Shown in pieces: positions 1-8,817 of a DNA stretch of 64,000 nt (the stretch's first letter is position 1; each line of letters opens with the position of its first letter). The translations under genes were made by a program, and so were the position numbers. Origin of the DNA: Vibrio litoralis DSM 17657. Lineage in GTDB: Bacteria; Pseudomonadota; Gammaproteobacteria; Enterobacterales; Vibrionaceae. The stretch covers positions 124,001 through 188,000 of the forward strand of contig NZ_AUFZ01000017.1 in assembly GCF_000426765.1 (NCBI RefSeq), in the 5' to 3' direction. Under the pieces are notes generated by a model. The model worked only from the letters and a program-made list of their open reading frames with translations. It made no database searches and was not told where the DNA came from.

Positions 1-371
1 GGTGCATAGGTATTGTCTTCATTGAAAATATCCTGATCAACATCGTTAACATTAAACACCACGGCTAAATTTTTAAACTTGGATGGATTATCGGTATATA
101 AGCAATGAGCAGCAGTTAACACATATTGCTCGTTGAGTAAGGTGCCACCACAAAATCGAGTTACGGTACGCTTGTTATCAGTCACACTATCGGTGATTAA
201 TACTCCCATATAGGGAAATGATGAGGTTGAAGTCGTATTGCCATTGATTATGTAGGGAGTGATCGCGGTATTTGCCATTACCTCACTTGATCCCCCATAA
301 CCTAGCAGAGACATCGTAAATAAAGAGATAGCGGTTAGTTTACGCTTTCCTTGTAAAATACTTTTATCCAT
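1..371 (-). CDS. Trypsin-like serine protease, partial (C-terminal part outside window)
   Basis: The first 123 residues of a secreted S1-family protease are visible; the rest lies beyond the window edge. A basic start (MDKSILQGKRK) and a hydrophobic stretch look like a signal peptide. The mature N-terminal region (IINGNTTSTSSFPYM) resembles the IVGG activation site. FCGGTLL followed by LTAAHC is the classic motif holding the catalytic histidine; Asp and Ser are not in the window. An in-frame ATG at 383 is an alternative start, and neither start has a good Shine-Dalgarno sequence. The family is confident; substrate and C-terminal anchor are unknown. Confidence 0.85.
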   Translation of the reverse strand, partial: MDKSILQGKRKLTAISLFTMSLLGYGGSSEVMANTAITPYIINGNTTSTSSFPYMGVLITDSVTDNKRTVTRFCGGTLLNEQYVLTAAHCLYTDNPSKFKNLAVVFNVNDVDQDIFNEDNTYA

Positions 372-565
372 AAAAAAGACCATTTCGATAACTATATTTA
401 TAAGTTTACGCTATGTTTCAACTTATTTACATATTTAAAGCTTAATGAAGAACATACTGATACAAAAGAAGTTTTACTTATGCTGGAACTTTTCATATCT
501 TACAAGCTCTATATTTTATGTAGTTAATCTTTATCTATTCACCTAACCCAACGCCGAAGAGCATC

Positions 566-1192
566 ATGTTTAAATTACTAAAAAGCATTACATTACTTAC
601 TATTACCGCCCTTTTCATTGCAGGCTGTTCAGATTCAGACAACCCGAAACAAGGTGAGCAGTATCAAACTTTGTCTACGCCTCTGACTCAAACGGATGTT
701 AAGCCTGTTACTGAAGTTTTTTCTTTAACTTGTGGGCATTGTCGAAATATGGAAGCTTCGATTCCTGAACTAGAAAAGCTTACAGGACAAGATATTGGCA
801 AAGTACACGTAACTTTTAACGATCAAGCACAAATAGCAGCCTTAATTTACTATGCCGCGGTAATGCAACTGAATCACACGCCTGATGAAGCAATGATGAA
901 AGACTTATTTGCAGCGATTCAACTAGGTGAAGGTTCAACGATTTCACAACAAAAACAAGCGATCGAACAAGCTTTCACCTCTCGTCATATGAGCAGTCCT
1001 TATAGCTTTGATAACCTACAACAAAAAGCGCTATTCCGTTATTTAGATCAAGCTATGGAAATCAGTAAGCAAGGTGGTTTCAATTCCGTACCTACATTTA
1101 TCGTGAATGGAAAATATGAAGTGCTGGTTGGTGGTCATAAAGACATCAATGAAATCGCAAACACCATTAACTTTTTACTCAAACAACCTTAA
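566..1192 (+). CDS. DsbA-like thiol:disulfide oxidoreductase, lipoprotein form
   Basis: A 208-residue thioredoxin-fold protein of the DsbA family. The N-terminus is a lipoprotein signal ending in the lipobox IAGC (Cys21), so it should be membrane-anchored in the periplasm rather than soluble like classical DsbA. The redox centre is CGHC at residues 56-59. The cis-proline loop (SVPTF) and the C-terminal thioredoxin-like strand (FIVNGKYEV) are present near residues 180-190. It would oxidise or shuffle disulfides in exported proteins. A periplasmic-type prolyl isomerase gene starts 9 bases downstream, which suggests a two-gene protein-folding operon. It may be a secondary DsbA; partner and specificity cannot be read. 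Confidence 0.85.
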   Translation: MFKLLKSITLLTITALFIAGCSDSDNPKQGEQYQTLSTPLTQTDVKPVTEVFSLTCGHCRNMEASIPELEKLTGQDIGKVHVTFNDQAQIAALIYYAAVMQLNHTPDEAMMKDLFAAIQLGEGSTISQQKQAIEQAFTSRHMSSPYSFDNLQQKALFRYLDQAMEISKQGGFNSVPTFIVNGKYEVLVGGHKDINEIANTINFLLKQP

Positions 1193-1201
1193 GGGACTAA
1201 C

Positions 1202-1675
1202 GTGAAGATCATACTTCCTATTATCATTTTATTGTTTGTTGCATTCTTCATATACCGCAACATCAATAATCAAAAACTTTCCGCCGTGAATATTGAACAA
1301 GGTGAGCAATTTCTAACGGAAAATAGCCAACGTGAAGGTGTTATTCAAACCGATAGCGGTTTGCAGTATCTAGTATTAAAAGAGGGAAACGGTAGTGTTC
1401 ACCCTACTGCAACAAGCCAAGTTAAAGTTCATTACCAAGGCACATTGTTAGATGGCACTGAGTTTGATAGCTCTTATAAGCGTGGTGAGCCCATCAGTTT
1501 TAAACTTAATCAAGTGATCAAAGGCTGGCAAGAAGGCTTACAATTGATGGTTGAAGGTGAGAAGGTTCGTCTATTCATTCCTTACGATATCGCTTATGGA
1601 AAAAGTGGCTCAGGTCCAATCCCAGCAGGTGCAACATTAATTTTTGATGTTGAATTGATCGAAATCCTCGACTAA
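1202..1675 (+). CDS. FKBP-type peptidyl-prolyl cis-trans isomerase
   Basis: A 157-residue protein starting at GTG, 9 bases after the DsbA-like gene. An N-terminal hydrophobic segment (about residues 3-18) acts as signal anchor, then a short linker, then one FKBP domain (about 50-157). Typical FKBP features are seen: VKVHYQGTLLDGTEFDSS, the GWQEGLQLM loop and the PYDIAYG segment, ending in FDVELIEI. It should speed prolyl isomerisation of proteins at the outer face of the inner membrane, in line with the co-transcribed DsbA-like partner. It is of the FklB/FkpA type but lacks the long N-terminal dimerisation region of FkpA. Confidence 0.9.
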   Translation: MKIILPIIILLFVAFFIYRNINNQKLSAVNIEQGEQFLTENSQREGVIQTDSGLQYLVLKEGNGSVHPTATSQVKVHYQGTLLDGTEFDSSYKRGEPISFKLNQVIKGWQEGLQLMVEGEKVRLFIPYDIAYGKSGSGPIPAGATLIFDVELIEILD

Positions 1676-1692
1676 CTCCCTACTCCAGATAC

Positions 1693-1728
1693 AAAAAATG
1701 CAATACCGGAGACTGTATTGCATTTTTT
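1693..1728. terminator. Bidirectional intrinsic terminator
   Basis: A perfect 14-bp inverted repeat (1693-1706 and 1715-1728) with an 8-base loop. One arm starts with six A and the other ends with six T, so it can stop transcription from the FKBP gene (+) and from the DUF3297 gene (-), which converge here. Confidence 0.9.
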
Positions 1729-1742
1729 AATTCTAGCGTGCG

Positions 1743-1991
1743 TTACTTATAAAAAGCTTCAACTTCGCCTTTTAGTTTAATCAACATTGGCTGACCAAAA
1801 CGATCTTTTGCTTTTGGTGATGCAATTTTCACCCAACCTTCACTAACACAGTATTCTTCTACATCAGTACGCTCTTTGCCATTAAGATGGATACCGATCG
1901 GTTGTTCAAAGCATTCCGCAACATAATGTGGGCTGCGAGGGTTACCAGAAAGGTGATCAGGTAAAGCTGGGGCTGAATTAGTATCGCTCAT
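1743..1991 (-). CDS. DUF3297 family small protein
   Basis: An 82-residue protein matching the DUF3297 family as I know it: LPDHLSGNPRSPHY at the start, the nearly invariant ERTDVEEYCVSEGWVK in the middle, and KLKGEVEAFYK at the end. There is no signal peptide or membrane segment, so it should be cytoplasmic. The function of the family is not established. It lies 64 bases downstream of a YqaB-like phosphatase on the same strand, so the two may be co-transcribed and end at the shared terminator at 1693-1728. Confidence 0.85.
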   Translation of the reverse strand: MSDTNSAPALPDHLSGNPRSPHYVAECFEQPIGIHLNGKERTDVEEYCVSEGWVKIASPKAKDRFGQPMLIKLKGEVEAFYK

Positions 1992-2055
1992 TATTTTGAC
2001 CTAGTTTTTTAAAAGTACGCTATTGTAGACAAAGCATGCTTACGGCTCAATAACA

Positions 2056-2643
2056 CTAAGCGATTAATTGCCCATTAACTACCATTATGCAATCCATTCC
2101 TGCGGCAATAGCGGCTTGTCGCCCTATTTCGGTATCTTCAAAAACAACACACTCTTGCGGTGCTAAACCTAACTTTTGCGCGGCTAATAAAAAGGTATCT
2201 GGGTTGGGTTTGTGATTTACGACATCTGCAGCCGTAACGACGATATCCAGTAATGGTAATAAGTTATTATGCTCTAATAATCGCAGTGCATTTTGTTGAT
2301 TACTGCCCGTTCCAATCGCCAGTTTTTTTTGACCGTAGAATTGTTTTAGGACGTCATAAGTGCAATTTATGATGTTGGCATCTTCAATTAAACCTGCAAA
2401 CAAGCCAGTTTTCATTTCAGCAACCTTTTGAGGATTGATATCAATGTGATATCGTTCATTCAATAACAACGCGACTTTCTGAGTTGGCATTCCGCCTAGG
2501 CTGTGGATCCATTCAGCATCAAACGGGAAATTGAATTCTTCCGCAGTTTGTTTCCATGCGAGTAGATGAGAAGGCATGGTATCAATTAAGGTACCATCCA
2601 TATCAAAAATTAAACCTTTATAACTAGAAACATCTACTGCCAT
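2056..2643 (-). CDS. yqaB: HAD-superfamily phosphatase, YqaB type (beta-phosphoglucomutase-like)
   Basis: A 195-residue HAD hydrolase close in length to E. coli YqaB (188). Motif I is FDMDGTLIDT (about residues 13-22), with the two catalytic aspartates. Motif II is the GTGSN segment near 112-116. Motifs III/IV are KPNPDTFL and VVFEDTEIG. The cap domain lies between motifs I and II (QTAEEF...MPTQKVALLL). YqaB removes phosphate from fructose-1-phosphate and similar sugar phosphates; that activity is inferred from the family. Orthology with YqaB is likely, but beta-phosphoglucomutase-like relatives share all these motifs. Confidence 0.75.
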   Translation of the reverse strand: MAVDVSSYKGLIFDMDGTLIDTMPSHLLAWKQTAEEFNFPFDAEWIHSLGGMPTQKVALLLNERYHIDINPQKVAEMKTGLFAGLIEDANIINCTYDVLKQFYGQKKLAIGTGSNQQNALRLLEHNNLLPLLDIVVTAADVVNHKPNPDTFLLAAQKLGLAPQECVVFEDTEIGRQAAIAAGMDCIMVVNGQLIA

Positions 2644-2658
2644 ACGTGCCTCTCTTGT

Positions 2659-2704
2659 TTTATTTTTGCTGAAACTCGCATCTTGAAATCACTTGGGAGT
2701 ATAT
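2659..2704. repeat. Truncated copy of the dispersed GGGTATA-end repeat
   Basis: About 46 bases that closely match the right end of the element at 25295-25387 (shared blocks AACTCGCATCTTGAA and ACTTGGG). The left end is absent, and the final GGGTATA is altered to GGGAGTATA. It lies between yqaB and arfB. Confidence 0.7.
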
Positions 2705-2779
2705 TCGGCAAGCATACCACCGATGCAATTAACAATTCGATAACTAAATCCACAAAATCTGTGAGCTAATGGTCAATTT

Positions 2780-3193
2780 ATGTTAAAAATATCCAATAAT
2801 GTCGAGCTAGGAAGCTGGGAAATAGAATTAACAGCTATTAGAGCTCAAGGGGCTGGCGGTCAGAACGTCAACAAAGTCTCCTCTGCGATTCATTTACGCT
2901 TTGATATTAATAAATCATCGCTTCCAGAATTCTACAAACAAAGGTTGCTCGAATTAAAAGACAAACGAATCACTACCGATGGCGTGATTGTGATTAAAGC
3001 GCAGCAATTTCGAACTCAAGAAAAAAACCGTGAAGATGCACTCGAACGTTTAAAACAGATGATTTTAGATGCTGTAAAAGTGGATAAAGTGCGTCGAGCG
3101 ACTGCCCCATCTAAATCTTCGCAACGCAAGCGTACTGATAAAAAAGTCATGCGTGGACAGACAAAAAAATTACGAGGTAAAGTGAATGTTTAG
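2780..3193 (+). CDS. arfB: Alternative ribosome-rescue factor B (peptidyl-tRNA hydrolase ArfB)
   Basis: A 137-residue homologue of E. coli ArfB/YaeJ. The class-I release-factor GGQ motif lies in AQGAGGQNVNKVSSA (about residues 23-37) and hydrolyses peptidyl-tRNA. There is no codon-recognition domain. The C-terminus is a lysine/arginine-rich tail (SQRKRTDKKVMRGQTKKLRGK), which in ArfB inserts into the empty mRNA channel of stalled ribosomes. It should free ribosomes stuck on mRNA without a stop codon, as a backup to tmRNA. The gene is monocistronic and is closed by the terminator at 3226. Confidence 0.93.
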   Translation: MLKISNNVELGSWEIELTAIRAQGAGGQNVNKVSSAIHLRFDINKSSLPEFYKQRLLELKDKRITTDGVIVIKAQQFRTQEKNREDALERLKQMILDAVKVDKVRRATAPSKSSQRKRTDKKVMRGQTKKLRGKVNV

Positions 3194-3225
3194 GCTGCAT
3201 ACCAATGACCATATGCTAAGAACAA

Positions 3226-3257
3226 CAAAGCCGCTAAAAAATAGCGGCTTTGTTTTT
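3226..3257 (+). terminator. Intrinsic terminator of arfB
   Basis: An 11-bp perfect stem (3226-3236 with 3242-3252) around CAAAGCCGCTA, with a 5-base A loop, followed by TTTTT. It stands between the convergent arfB and folE. Confidence 0.9.
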
Positions 3258-3296
3258 ATTTGAGGCTGTGATTTTTATTGGTATAACGTGAATCGA

Positions 3297-3980
3297 TTAT
3301 CTTAAACCATGTAAAAACTCAGCACGTGTAGCTGGGTTTGATTTGAATATCCCACCTAAGGCAGTGGTTGTCGTTGAGCTAGTGGCATCCATCACCCCAC
3401 GCGATTTCACGCAGTAGTGAGTAGCATCCATAGTGATCGCAACATCGTCAGTTTCTAGCAAAGCTTGTAGTGCGACTAAAATTTGCTGAGTCATGCGCTC
3501 TTGAACTTGTGGGCGCTGTGCAAAAAAACGCACGATTCGGTTAATTTTAGATAGGCCAATGATTTTACTTCTTGGGATGTAAGCAACTGCCGCTTGGCCA
3601 TCTATCGTTACTAAATGATGCTCACAAGTACTGGTAACGGTAATGTCTTTTACGCGCACCATTTCACTGCAAGACATTTTATTTTCAATCACGGTGATCT
3701 TGGGGAAATTTTTATAATCAAGACCCGAGAACACTTCGTCTACGTACATTTTTGCAATACGGTGAGGCGTTTCTTCTAAACTGTCATCGGAAAGATCAAG
3801 CTCAAGTAAAGACAAAATTTCACGCATGTGGTATTCGATGCGTTCTTTTTTCTCTTTTCTTGATACATCATTCGGACACATAGGAGTTTCAATGCCACGT
3901 TTAGCCAATGCGTTTTGAACTAATAATGCCGCTTCACTAAGCTCAGAACTAGCTACTGCGTGCGTCTCCAAATTTGCCAT
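3297..3980 (-). CDS. folE: GTP cyclohydrolase I
   Basis: A 227-residue FolE that turns GTP into 7,8-dihydroneopterin triphosphate, the first step of folate biosynthesis. The zinc site is visible as CEHH (about residue 119) plus the later HYCVKSRG cysteine. The core [26 protein letters not shown] and the C-terminal [12 protein letters not shown] are nearly identical to E. coli FolE. The start is preceded by an appropriate purine-rich site (GGAGAAATCG just upstream). It is divergent from moeA with about 215 bases between them. Pairing of a pterin-pathway gene with a molybdopterin gene is a known vibrio arrangement. Confidence 0.97.
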   Translation of the reverse strand: MANLETHAVASSELSEAALLVQNALAKRGIETPMCPNDVSRKEKKERIEYHMREILSLLELDLSDDSLEETPHRIAKMYVDEVFSGLDYKNFPKITVIENKMSCSEMVRVKDITVTSTCEHHLVTIDGQAAVAYIPRSKIIGLSKINRIVRFFAQRPQVQERMTQQILVALQALLETDDVAITMDATHYCVKSRGVMDATSSTTTTALGGIFKSNPATRAEFLHGLR

Positions 3981-4197
3981 TCGATTTCTCCGGTTTCAAG
4001 GACTTGATTCCTATACAGACTGCATATAAGGCTTGCAAGGATACTCGTTCTTAATAAAAAATACATCCCTAAATTGAATGTGCCCTTTCGACAATTTCAG
4101 CCAAAAATAAGTTTCTTGTCGCTTGTCGTTTCATCTCGCTTCAAATTTAGGGATAATGGCTACTATTAAACGATGAAAATGATTAGGAATATTGTAT

Positions 4198-5457
4198 ATG
4201 GGTTGCTGCGACACTCCGGGCTTAATGCCAATTGATACTGCCATTTCAAACATGCTTGAATCAATCACACCAATTTCGTTGGTGATAGACTTACCTCTTG
4301 ATAAAGCTGTTGGGCATGTTTTAAGTGAAAACATCCACTCACCAATCAATGTCCCACCATTTGATAACTCGGCAATGGATGGATACGCCTTACGTTCTAG
4401 CGATTTAGAGGCGACTACGCAATTACCATTAGCTGGAAAATCCTTTGCTGGAATCCCGTTTGAAGGCTACTGGCCACAAGGTACTTGTATTCGAATTATG
4501 ACTGGTGCGCAAATCCCGCAAGGTTGTGATCTCGTGATCATGCAAGAACAAGCTGAAGTGAATGGCGATCTTGTTGACTTCACACCAGCGCTGCCGGTTA
4601 AACCGCAACAGAATATTCGACCAACTGGCGATGACATCGAGCAAGGCGCATTAGTTTTACCAAAGGGTCATAAACTAACCTCTCGTGATATCCCGATGAT
4701 TGCCACACTAGGTATTCCAAGTGTTTCGGTGTTCCAGCAGCCGAAAGTAGCCTTTTTCTCAACCGGTGACGAATTAAAACCACTAGGTACAGAACTTAAA
4801 GCCGGCGAAATTTACGATAGTAACCGTTACGGTATTAAAGTAATGCTTGAAAAGTTTGGTTGTGAAGCGATTGATCTAGGCGTGATTCCTGACGATAAAG
4901 AACAACTTAAGCAAGCCTTTCAACAAGCTCAATCTCAAGCGGATGTGGTGATCACATCAGGCGGTGTGAGTGTCGGTGAAGCAGATTACACCAAAGAAAT
5001 TTTAGATGAATTAGGTGAGATTGGTTTTTGGAAAATAGCCATGAAACCCGGAAAACCTTTTGCTTTTGGTAAGCTGTTAGAAACAGAAGAACGTCATAGC
5101 GCCCTATTCTGTGGCTTACCTGGTAATCCTGTTTCTGCTGTACTAACGCTTTATATTCTAGTTCAGCCGTTATTAGCTAAACTGGCAGGTCATAGCCAAT
5201 GGCAACCACAACCAAGTATTCCTGCGGTTAGCCAAACGCGCTTCAAAAAAGTTCCGGGACGTACCGATTTTCAACGTGGCATCTTCTCAATCACTGAGCA
5301 AGGTACACTTGAAGTATCAACGACTGGCAACCAAAGCTCTGGCGCATTTCGTTCGATGAGCCTTGCCAATTGCTTTGTTGTATTAGAGCAAGAGCGTGGT
5401 CATGTTGAAGCAGGTGAAACGGTTCATATCCAACTGTTCAGCCCAAGTTTTTACTAA
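4198..5457 (+). CDS. moeA: Molybdopterin molybdenumtransferase MoeA
   Basis: A 419-residue MoeA that inserts molybdate into adenylylated molybdopterin. I chose ATG 4198 because AGGA at 4185-4188 is 9 bases upstream; a TTG at 4192 would be too close. Visible motifs are PPFDNSAMDGYA (domain I), GTCIRIMTGA, VVITSGGVSVGEADYTK (the molybdopterin-binding fold) and FCGLPGNPVSAV. The last part (FQRGIF, ELEVSTTG, NCFVVLE) is the beta-barrel domain IV. In many gammaproteobacteria moeB follows directly; here it does not, and a terminator and an alx-like gene on the other strand come next. Confidence 0.95.
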   Translation: MGCCDTPGLMPIDTAISNMLESITPISLVIDLPLDKAVGHVLSENIHSPINVPPFDNSAMDGYALRSSDLEATTQLPLAGKSFAGIPFEGYWPQGTCIRIMTGAQIPQGCDLVIMQEQAEVNGDLVDFTPALPVKPQQNIRPTGDDIEQGALVLPKGHKLTSRDIPMIATLGIPSVSVFQQPKVAFFSTGDELKPLGTELKAGEIYDSNRYGIKVMLEKFGCEAIDLGVIPDDKEQLKQAFQQAQSQADVVITSGGVSVGEADYTKEILDELGEIGFWKIAMKPGKPFAFGKLLETEERHSALFCGLPGNPVSAVLTLYILVQPLLAKLAGHSQWQPQPSIPAVSQTRFKKVPGRTDFQRGIFSITEQGTLEVSTTGNQSSGAFRSMSLANCFVVLEQERGHVEAGETVHIQLFSPSFY

Positions 5458-5481
5458 ATATACCCTTCTTACTTGAAGTAT
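5457..5481. repeat. Fragment of the dispersed TATACCC-end repeat
   Basis: Right after the moeA stop codon the sequence reads ATATACCCTTCTTACTTGAAG, which closely matches the left end of the 125-base element at 55711. The rest of that element is absent. It is probably a decayed end. Confidence 0.55.
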
Positions 5482-5505
5482 AAATCGATCTGAAATATAG
5501 ATAAC

Positions 5506-5545
5506 AAGGCCGAAGCAATGTCTGATTGCTTCGGCCTTTTGTTTT
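5506..5545. terminator. Intrinsic terminator of moeA
   Basis: A perfect 14-bp stem (5506-5519 with 5525-5538) and a 5-base loop, followed by TTGTTTTT on the + strand. It ends moeA and lies just past the end of the convergent alx-like gene. Confidence 0.92.
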
Positions 5546-5584
5546 TCACAAGCAAGAATGATCATATAATTAGTGCGATTGGTA

Positions 5585-6538
5585 TTAGTTTACATCTAAC
5601 TTTTTGAGCTTTTTCTCTTTCATAATTGAGGCAATTACTGCGACGGTCATGGTTGTGAGTAGTACGAGCAAGGATACCATTGTTGGAATGGCCCACGGCG
5701 TGCCAATTAATAGCATCTTAATACCAATAAATATCATGATAAATGCTAATGCTGGACGTAGATAAACAAACTTATCAAGCATGCCTTCTAGAACAAAGTA
5801 CAAAGAGCGCAATCCAAGTAATGCAAATACATTTGCTGTTAGCACCAAAAATGGTTCTTGGGTTACCGCGAAAATTGCAGGTATCGAGTCTAAAGCAAAC
5901 AGTACGTCTGTCATTGCGATGACTGCCACGACGACTAGCAAAGGTGTCACCATAAATCCTAAATTATCACGGGTGAATAACTTAGTGCCTTGGTAGTCTT
6001 CCGTCACTCTAAAGAGCTTGCGCACCATTCGCTCAGGGAAAGAATTCACCTCTTCTTCATCATCACTTTCTGGCTTACTTAGTTGGTAGCCCGTCCAAAT
6101 TAAGAAGAAAGCAAATAGGTACAATACCCAATGGAAAGCTTCGAGTAATTCAGCGCCAATGGCAATCATCACGGCACGTAACACTAAAGCGCCAATCACG
6201 CCCCACAGTAATACTCTTGGTCTTAATTCTTGAGGTACGGCAAAACGACCAAAAATTAAAGCAAAGACAAACAGATTATCAACACTGAGGGATTTTTCGA
6301 GTAAATAGCCGGTTAAAAATGCTGTCGCAGCATCATGCGCAGAATAGGCACTATCCGGTTCGAATACAGGCCAAAACTCATATAAAGAGACAAAGAATAC
6401 TAAAGCGAATAAAACCCAGAACAGGCTCCATATAGCGGCTTTTTTAATAGTGACATTGCCATTACGTGTTTGCCAAACATCTAGGGCTAACATCAGTACG
6501 GTAAGTAAACCAAAATAAGCGTAGGTTGTGACGTGCAT
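5585..6538 (-). CDS. alx: TerC/Alx family inner-membrane metal transporter
   Basis: A 317-residue polytopic membrane protein of the TerC family, closest in layout to E. coli Alx. About nine hydrophobic segments are visible. Conserved acidic membrane motifs are EKSLSVDNLFVFALIF (about residues 82-97) and AMTDVLFALDSIPAIFAVT (about 209-227), typical of TerC proteins. An acidic loop (ESDDEEE) separates the two halves. Alx is linked to manganese export and alkaline response. A probable Mn2+-sensing yybP-ykoY riboswitch directly upstream supports the same role here. The translation start has a GAGGA ribosome site. A second, distant TerC paralogue is at 53615. Confidence 0.88.
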   Translation of the reverse strand: MHVTTYAYFGLLTVLMLALDVWQTRNGNVTIKKAAIWSLFWVLFALVFFVSLYEFWPVFEPDSAYSAHDAATAFLTGYLLEKSLSVDNLFVFALIFGRFAVPQELRPRVLLWGVIGALVLRAVMIAIGAELLEAFHWVLYLFAFFLIWTGYQLSKPESDDEEEVNSFPERMVRKLFRVTEDYQGTKLFTRDNLGFMVTPLLVVVAVIAMTDVLFALDSIPAIFAVTQEPFLVLTANVFALLGLRSLYFVLEGMLDKFVYLRPALAFIMIFIGIKMLLIGTPWAIPTMVSLLVLLTTMTVAVIASIMKEKKLKKLDVN

Positions 6539-6649
6539 TTCTGATCCTCAAATGGCGGATAGAAATGAATGAGAGCACTCAGACCATCCGCACAATACAA
6601 AAACATCAAGCGTATACTTAGTATTTGGCCTGATATTCAAACTATGTGC

Positions 6650-6760
6650 GTTGGTCTTGTCAGAGTGGGAAACCACCTTTGCTTACCGGAAATAGATCTA
6701 TCACGCTAACGTGGCCTACTTCGAGATGACGACAAGCAAATTCTCACTGACTACTCCCCA
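6650..6760 (-). ncRNA. Probable yybP-ykoY manganese riboswitch in the alx leader
   Basis: Read on the minus strand, the 220-base leader of the alx-like gene starts with GGGGAGTAG (6759-6751), the hallmark 5' block of the yybP-ykoY family. It continues through CACG-TTAG-CGTG and GCAAAGGTGG to ACAAGACCAACGC (near 6661-6649). The leader sits immediately downstream of a fitting promoter and upstream of an alx-type gene, the known partner of this riboswitch. An inverted repeat GCGGAT/ATCCGC closer to the start codon could be the expression platform. The call is from memory of the family; a covariance search was not possible. Confidence 0.75.
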
Positions 6761-6769
6761 AACGCTGCC

Positions 6770-6798
6770 AATTTACTCCGAAGTAGATTGGCCTACAA
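6770..6798 (-). promoter_or_regulatory. Candidate promoter of the alx leader
   Basis: On the minus strand, TTGTAG (6798-6793) and TAAATT (6775-6770) are separated by 17 bases. This would start RNA close to the GGGGAGTAG block of the riboswitch. The segment also forms an inverted repeat GCCAAT...ATTGGC. That could be the 3' hairpin of the upstream gene, though no T-run follows it. Confidence 0.5.
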
Positions 6799-6817
6799 GC
6801 ACTATTTTATAGCGATA

Positions 6818-8551
6818 TTAATTTTGGAGAAAATTATTATTAACACACTGAATTCTCTCTGGATTATTTTGTAAGAACTCTGAGAAACAATCTGCCATCG
6901 AGAAGTGTGTCACCTTGCCATATTTATGCATATTTAAAATGGCGTCGTAGCCCTCTTTGCCTTTCATGGTATAAGCCGAGGAGGTACCTTTATACCATCG
7001 ATCTTGTTCTACTGGTTGCCATTGATCATCGATAGAAAAAATACGTAAATTGACAACTCTTCTTCCCATCGGATTATCTGCAACATAAGTAAAATCAAGA
7101 TTATGCACATAAGGGTAACTGCCAGAACCTGTGCCTTCTACCCCATTATTCAAGGCGTTGTTGATGGCACCTTCCAATATGGCGGCTAAATGACAACCTT
7201 GAATTTCATAGACGCCAATCGGTACCGCAAATGGCAATAATTTACCGGCAATATCCGCAATGGTAATGTTGCCAGGGTTCAGTGAGGCTCTTACACCGCC
7301 GGCATTATGAATCGCGAAATCTACTGCATAACCTTGCTGTTTCATCATAAAGGCGAACGATTCTGCCACCAATGGTGCTAACACACTTGGCCCATCTTGA
7401 TCTGGAATACGCACGTGTCTTAATGGCGAATCACTTTGTGCCACGATCGTTTCTTGCAACTTACGGACTCGTGGAATGTATTTATTCAACAAAATATCAT
7501 GCACTTGCGGATCTTTTTTACAAATCACAATGTGCTCATGTTGGCGTAAATAATCACTGGCTTTTGCATGAAAGTCATCTTGATAGGCATCAGAAAGCGT
7601 GGCATCTAAACATAAGCGTCTGCCGAGCAATAATTCATTCTTACCATTAAAAGCAATCACCTGGCCATTAGCATCGAAAGTGATTTCGCTGTGTCCCATT
7701 GAAAGCGCATGGTAGCCGGCCTGCACGACATAAGTACCCTTGATACACTGGCCGTAATCATCATCTTTATCTAAACCAACACCAGAAAAGTCACCCTGTA
7801 ACCTGTGAGAGTGTCCTCCAACAATAATGCCAATGCCTTCGACTTGTTTGGCTAGTTCTAAATCCGCTTCATAGCCTAAGTGGCTAAGCAGAATGATATT
7901 TTTGATGCCTTGTGCATGAATCGCTTTTACTGTCGCTTTAGCAACATCAATGGAATTAATAAATGGCGTATCTTGGTCAGGGTTAGAAATATCCGCCATT
8001 TTATCGAGTGCCAAGCTAAAAATAGCCACTTCACCACCCTGCACTTGCTTGGTAATCCATCCTGCATGTTGGGATTTTGGCTGATAAGGAACGAGCTTTG
8101 GTGAGTCACTGACACGAATGGTCTTATTATTTGACTCATTCGACACATCCCAATTTCCGGCTAACAATGGAAATTCGATACGTGTTAAAAATCGCGCGAC
8201 CGGCTCATTGCCCATATCCAACTCGTGATTACCGAGTGCCATTGCATCAATGTTTAACGCGTTGAGTAACTCGGCATTGGCTCGCCCTTTAAACAGCGAG
8301 AAATAGAGAGTGCCTTGGAAACAGTCACCTGCGTGCAGGAATAGAAATCCTAAATCACGTTGTTGAGCTTGTTCTCTTAGTTGATGAGTACGAGTTGCGA
8401 TGCGAGCAAAACCACCTGCGCTGACGTAAGGCTTTAGTTGCTGCTGTTCAATATTCAGCTCAAGCTGTAACGAGCTAGGCTCAAAGTAGGAATGCGTGTC
8501 ATTGATGTGAGCTAAAATTAAACTAACGGCTTGGTTATTCTTTTGGGTCAT
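6818..8551 (-). CDS. Bifunctional metallophosphatase/5'-nucleotidase family protein
   Basis: A 577-residue UshA-like two-domain enzyme. The N-terminal calcineurin-type metal site is seen as AHINDTHSYFEP (about 14-25), HAGDCFQG, GNHELD, GNWDV, LLSHLGYEADLE and GGHSH. The C-terminal 5'-nucleotidase domain shows HNAGGVRASLNPG and GKLLPFAVPIGVYEIQG, then SSAYTMKGKEGYDAI. Members remove phosphate from nucleotides or split UDP-sugars. Unlike UshA there is no signal peptide: the protein begins MTQKNNQAVSLILAHINDTH. It may be cytoplasmic, or exported another way. It is transcribed towards the alx leader. Confidence 0.85.
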   Translation of the reverse strand: MTQKNNQAVSLILAHINDTHSYFEPSSLQLELNIEQQQLKPYVSAGGFARIATRTHQLREQAQQRDLGFLFLHAGDCFQGTLYFSLFKGRANAELLNALNIDAMALGNHELDMGNEPVARFLTRIEFPLLAGNWDVSNESNNKTIRVSDSPKLVPYQPKSQHAGWITKQVQGGEVAIFSLALDKMADISNPDQDTPFINSIDVAKATVKAIHAQGIKNIILLSHLGYEADLELAKQVEGIGIIVGGHSHRLQGDFSGVGLDKDDDYGQCIKGTYVVQAGYHALSMGHSEITFDANGQVIAFNGKNELLLGRRLCLDATLSDAYQDDFHAKASDYLRQHEHIVICKKDPQVHDILLNKYIPRVRKLQETIVAQSDSPLRHVRIPDQDGPSVLAPLVAESFAFMMKQQGYAVDFAIHNAGGVRASLNPGNITIADIAGKLLPFAVPIGVYEIQGCHLAAILEGAINNALNNGVEGTGSGSYPYVHNLDFTYVADNPMGRRVVNLRIFSIDDQWQPVEQDRWYKGTSSAYTMKGKEGYDAILNMHKYGKVTHFSMADCFSEFLQNNPERIQCVNNNFLQN

Positions 8552-8817
8552 TATACCTCTGTATTAAATCGTTCAACTATATGGTCTTAAACCTGACTAA
8601 ATAGTTAAGTTGTCTCCATCTTACTGCTTGAATGATGACAAAACTATGAATATTTAATATTCAGCCTTGATTTCACTTACTCAACAAAGCGTATTAGTGA
8701 AAAATGTGATAAATACAAACGTTTAGAGCCATTCAATCCTATACTCTTATATCTAAGATCGACTTTTTCTCACTAGCCTTACTCACCTATTTTGTCGAGC
8801 TTTTCTAAGGAGTGCCA

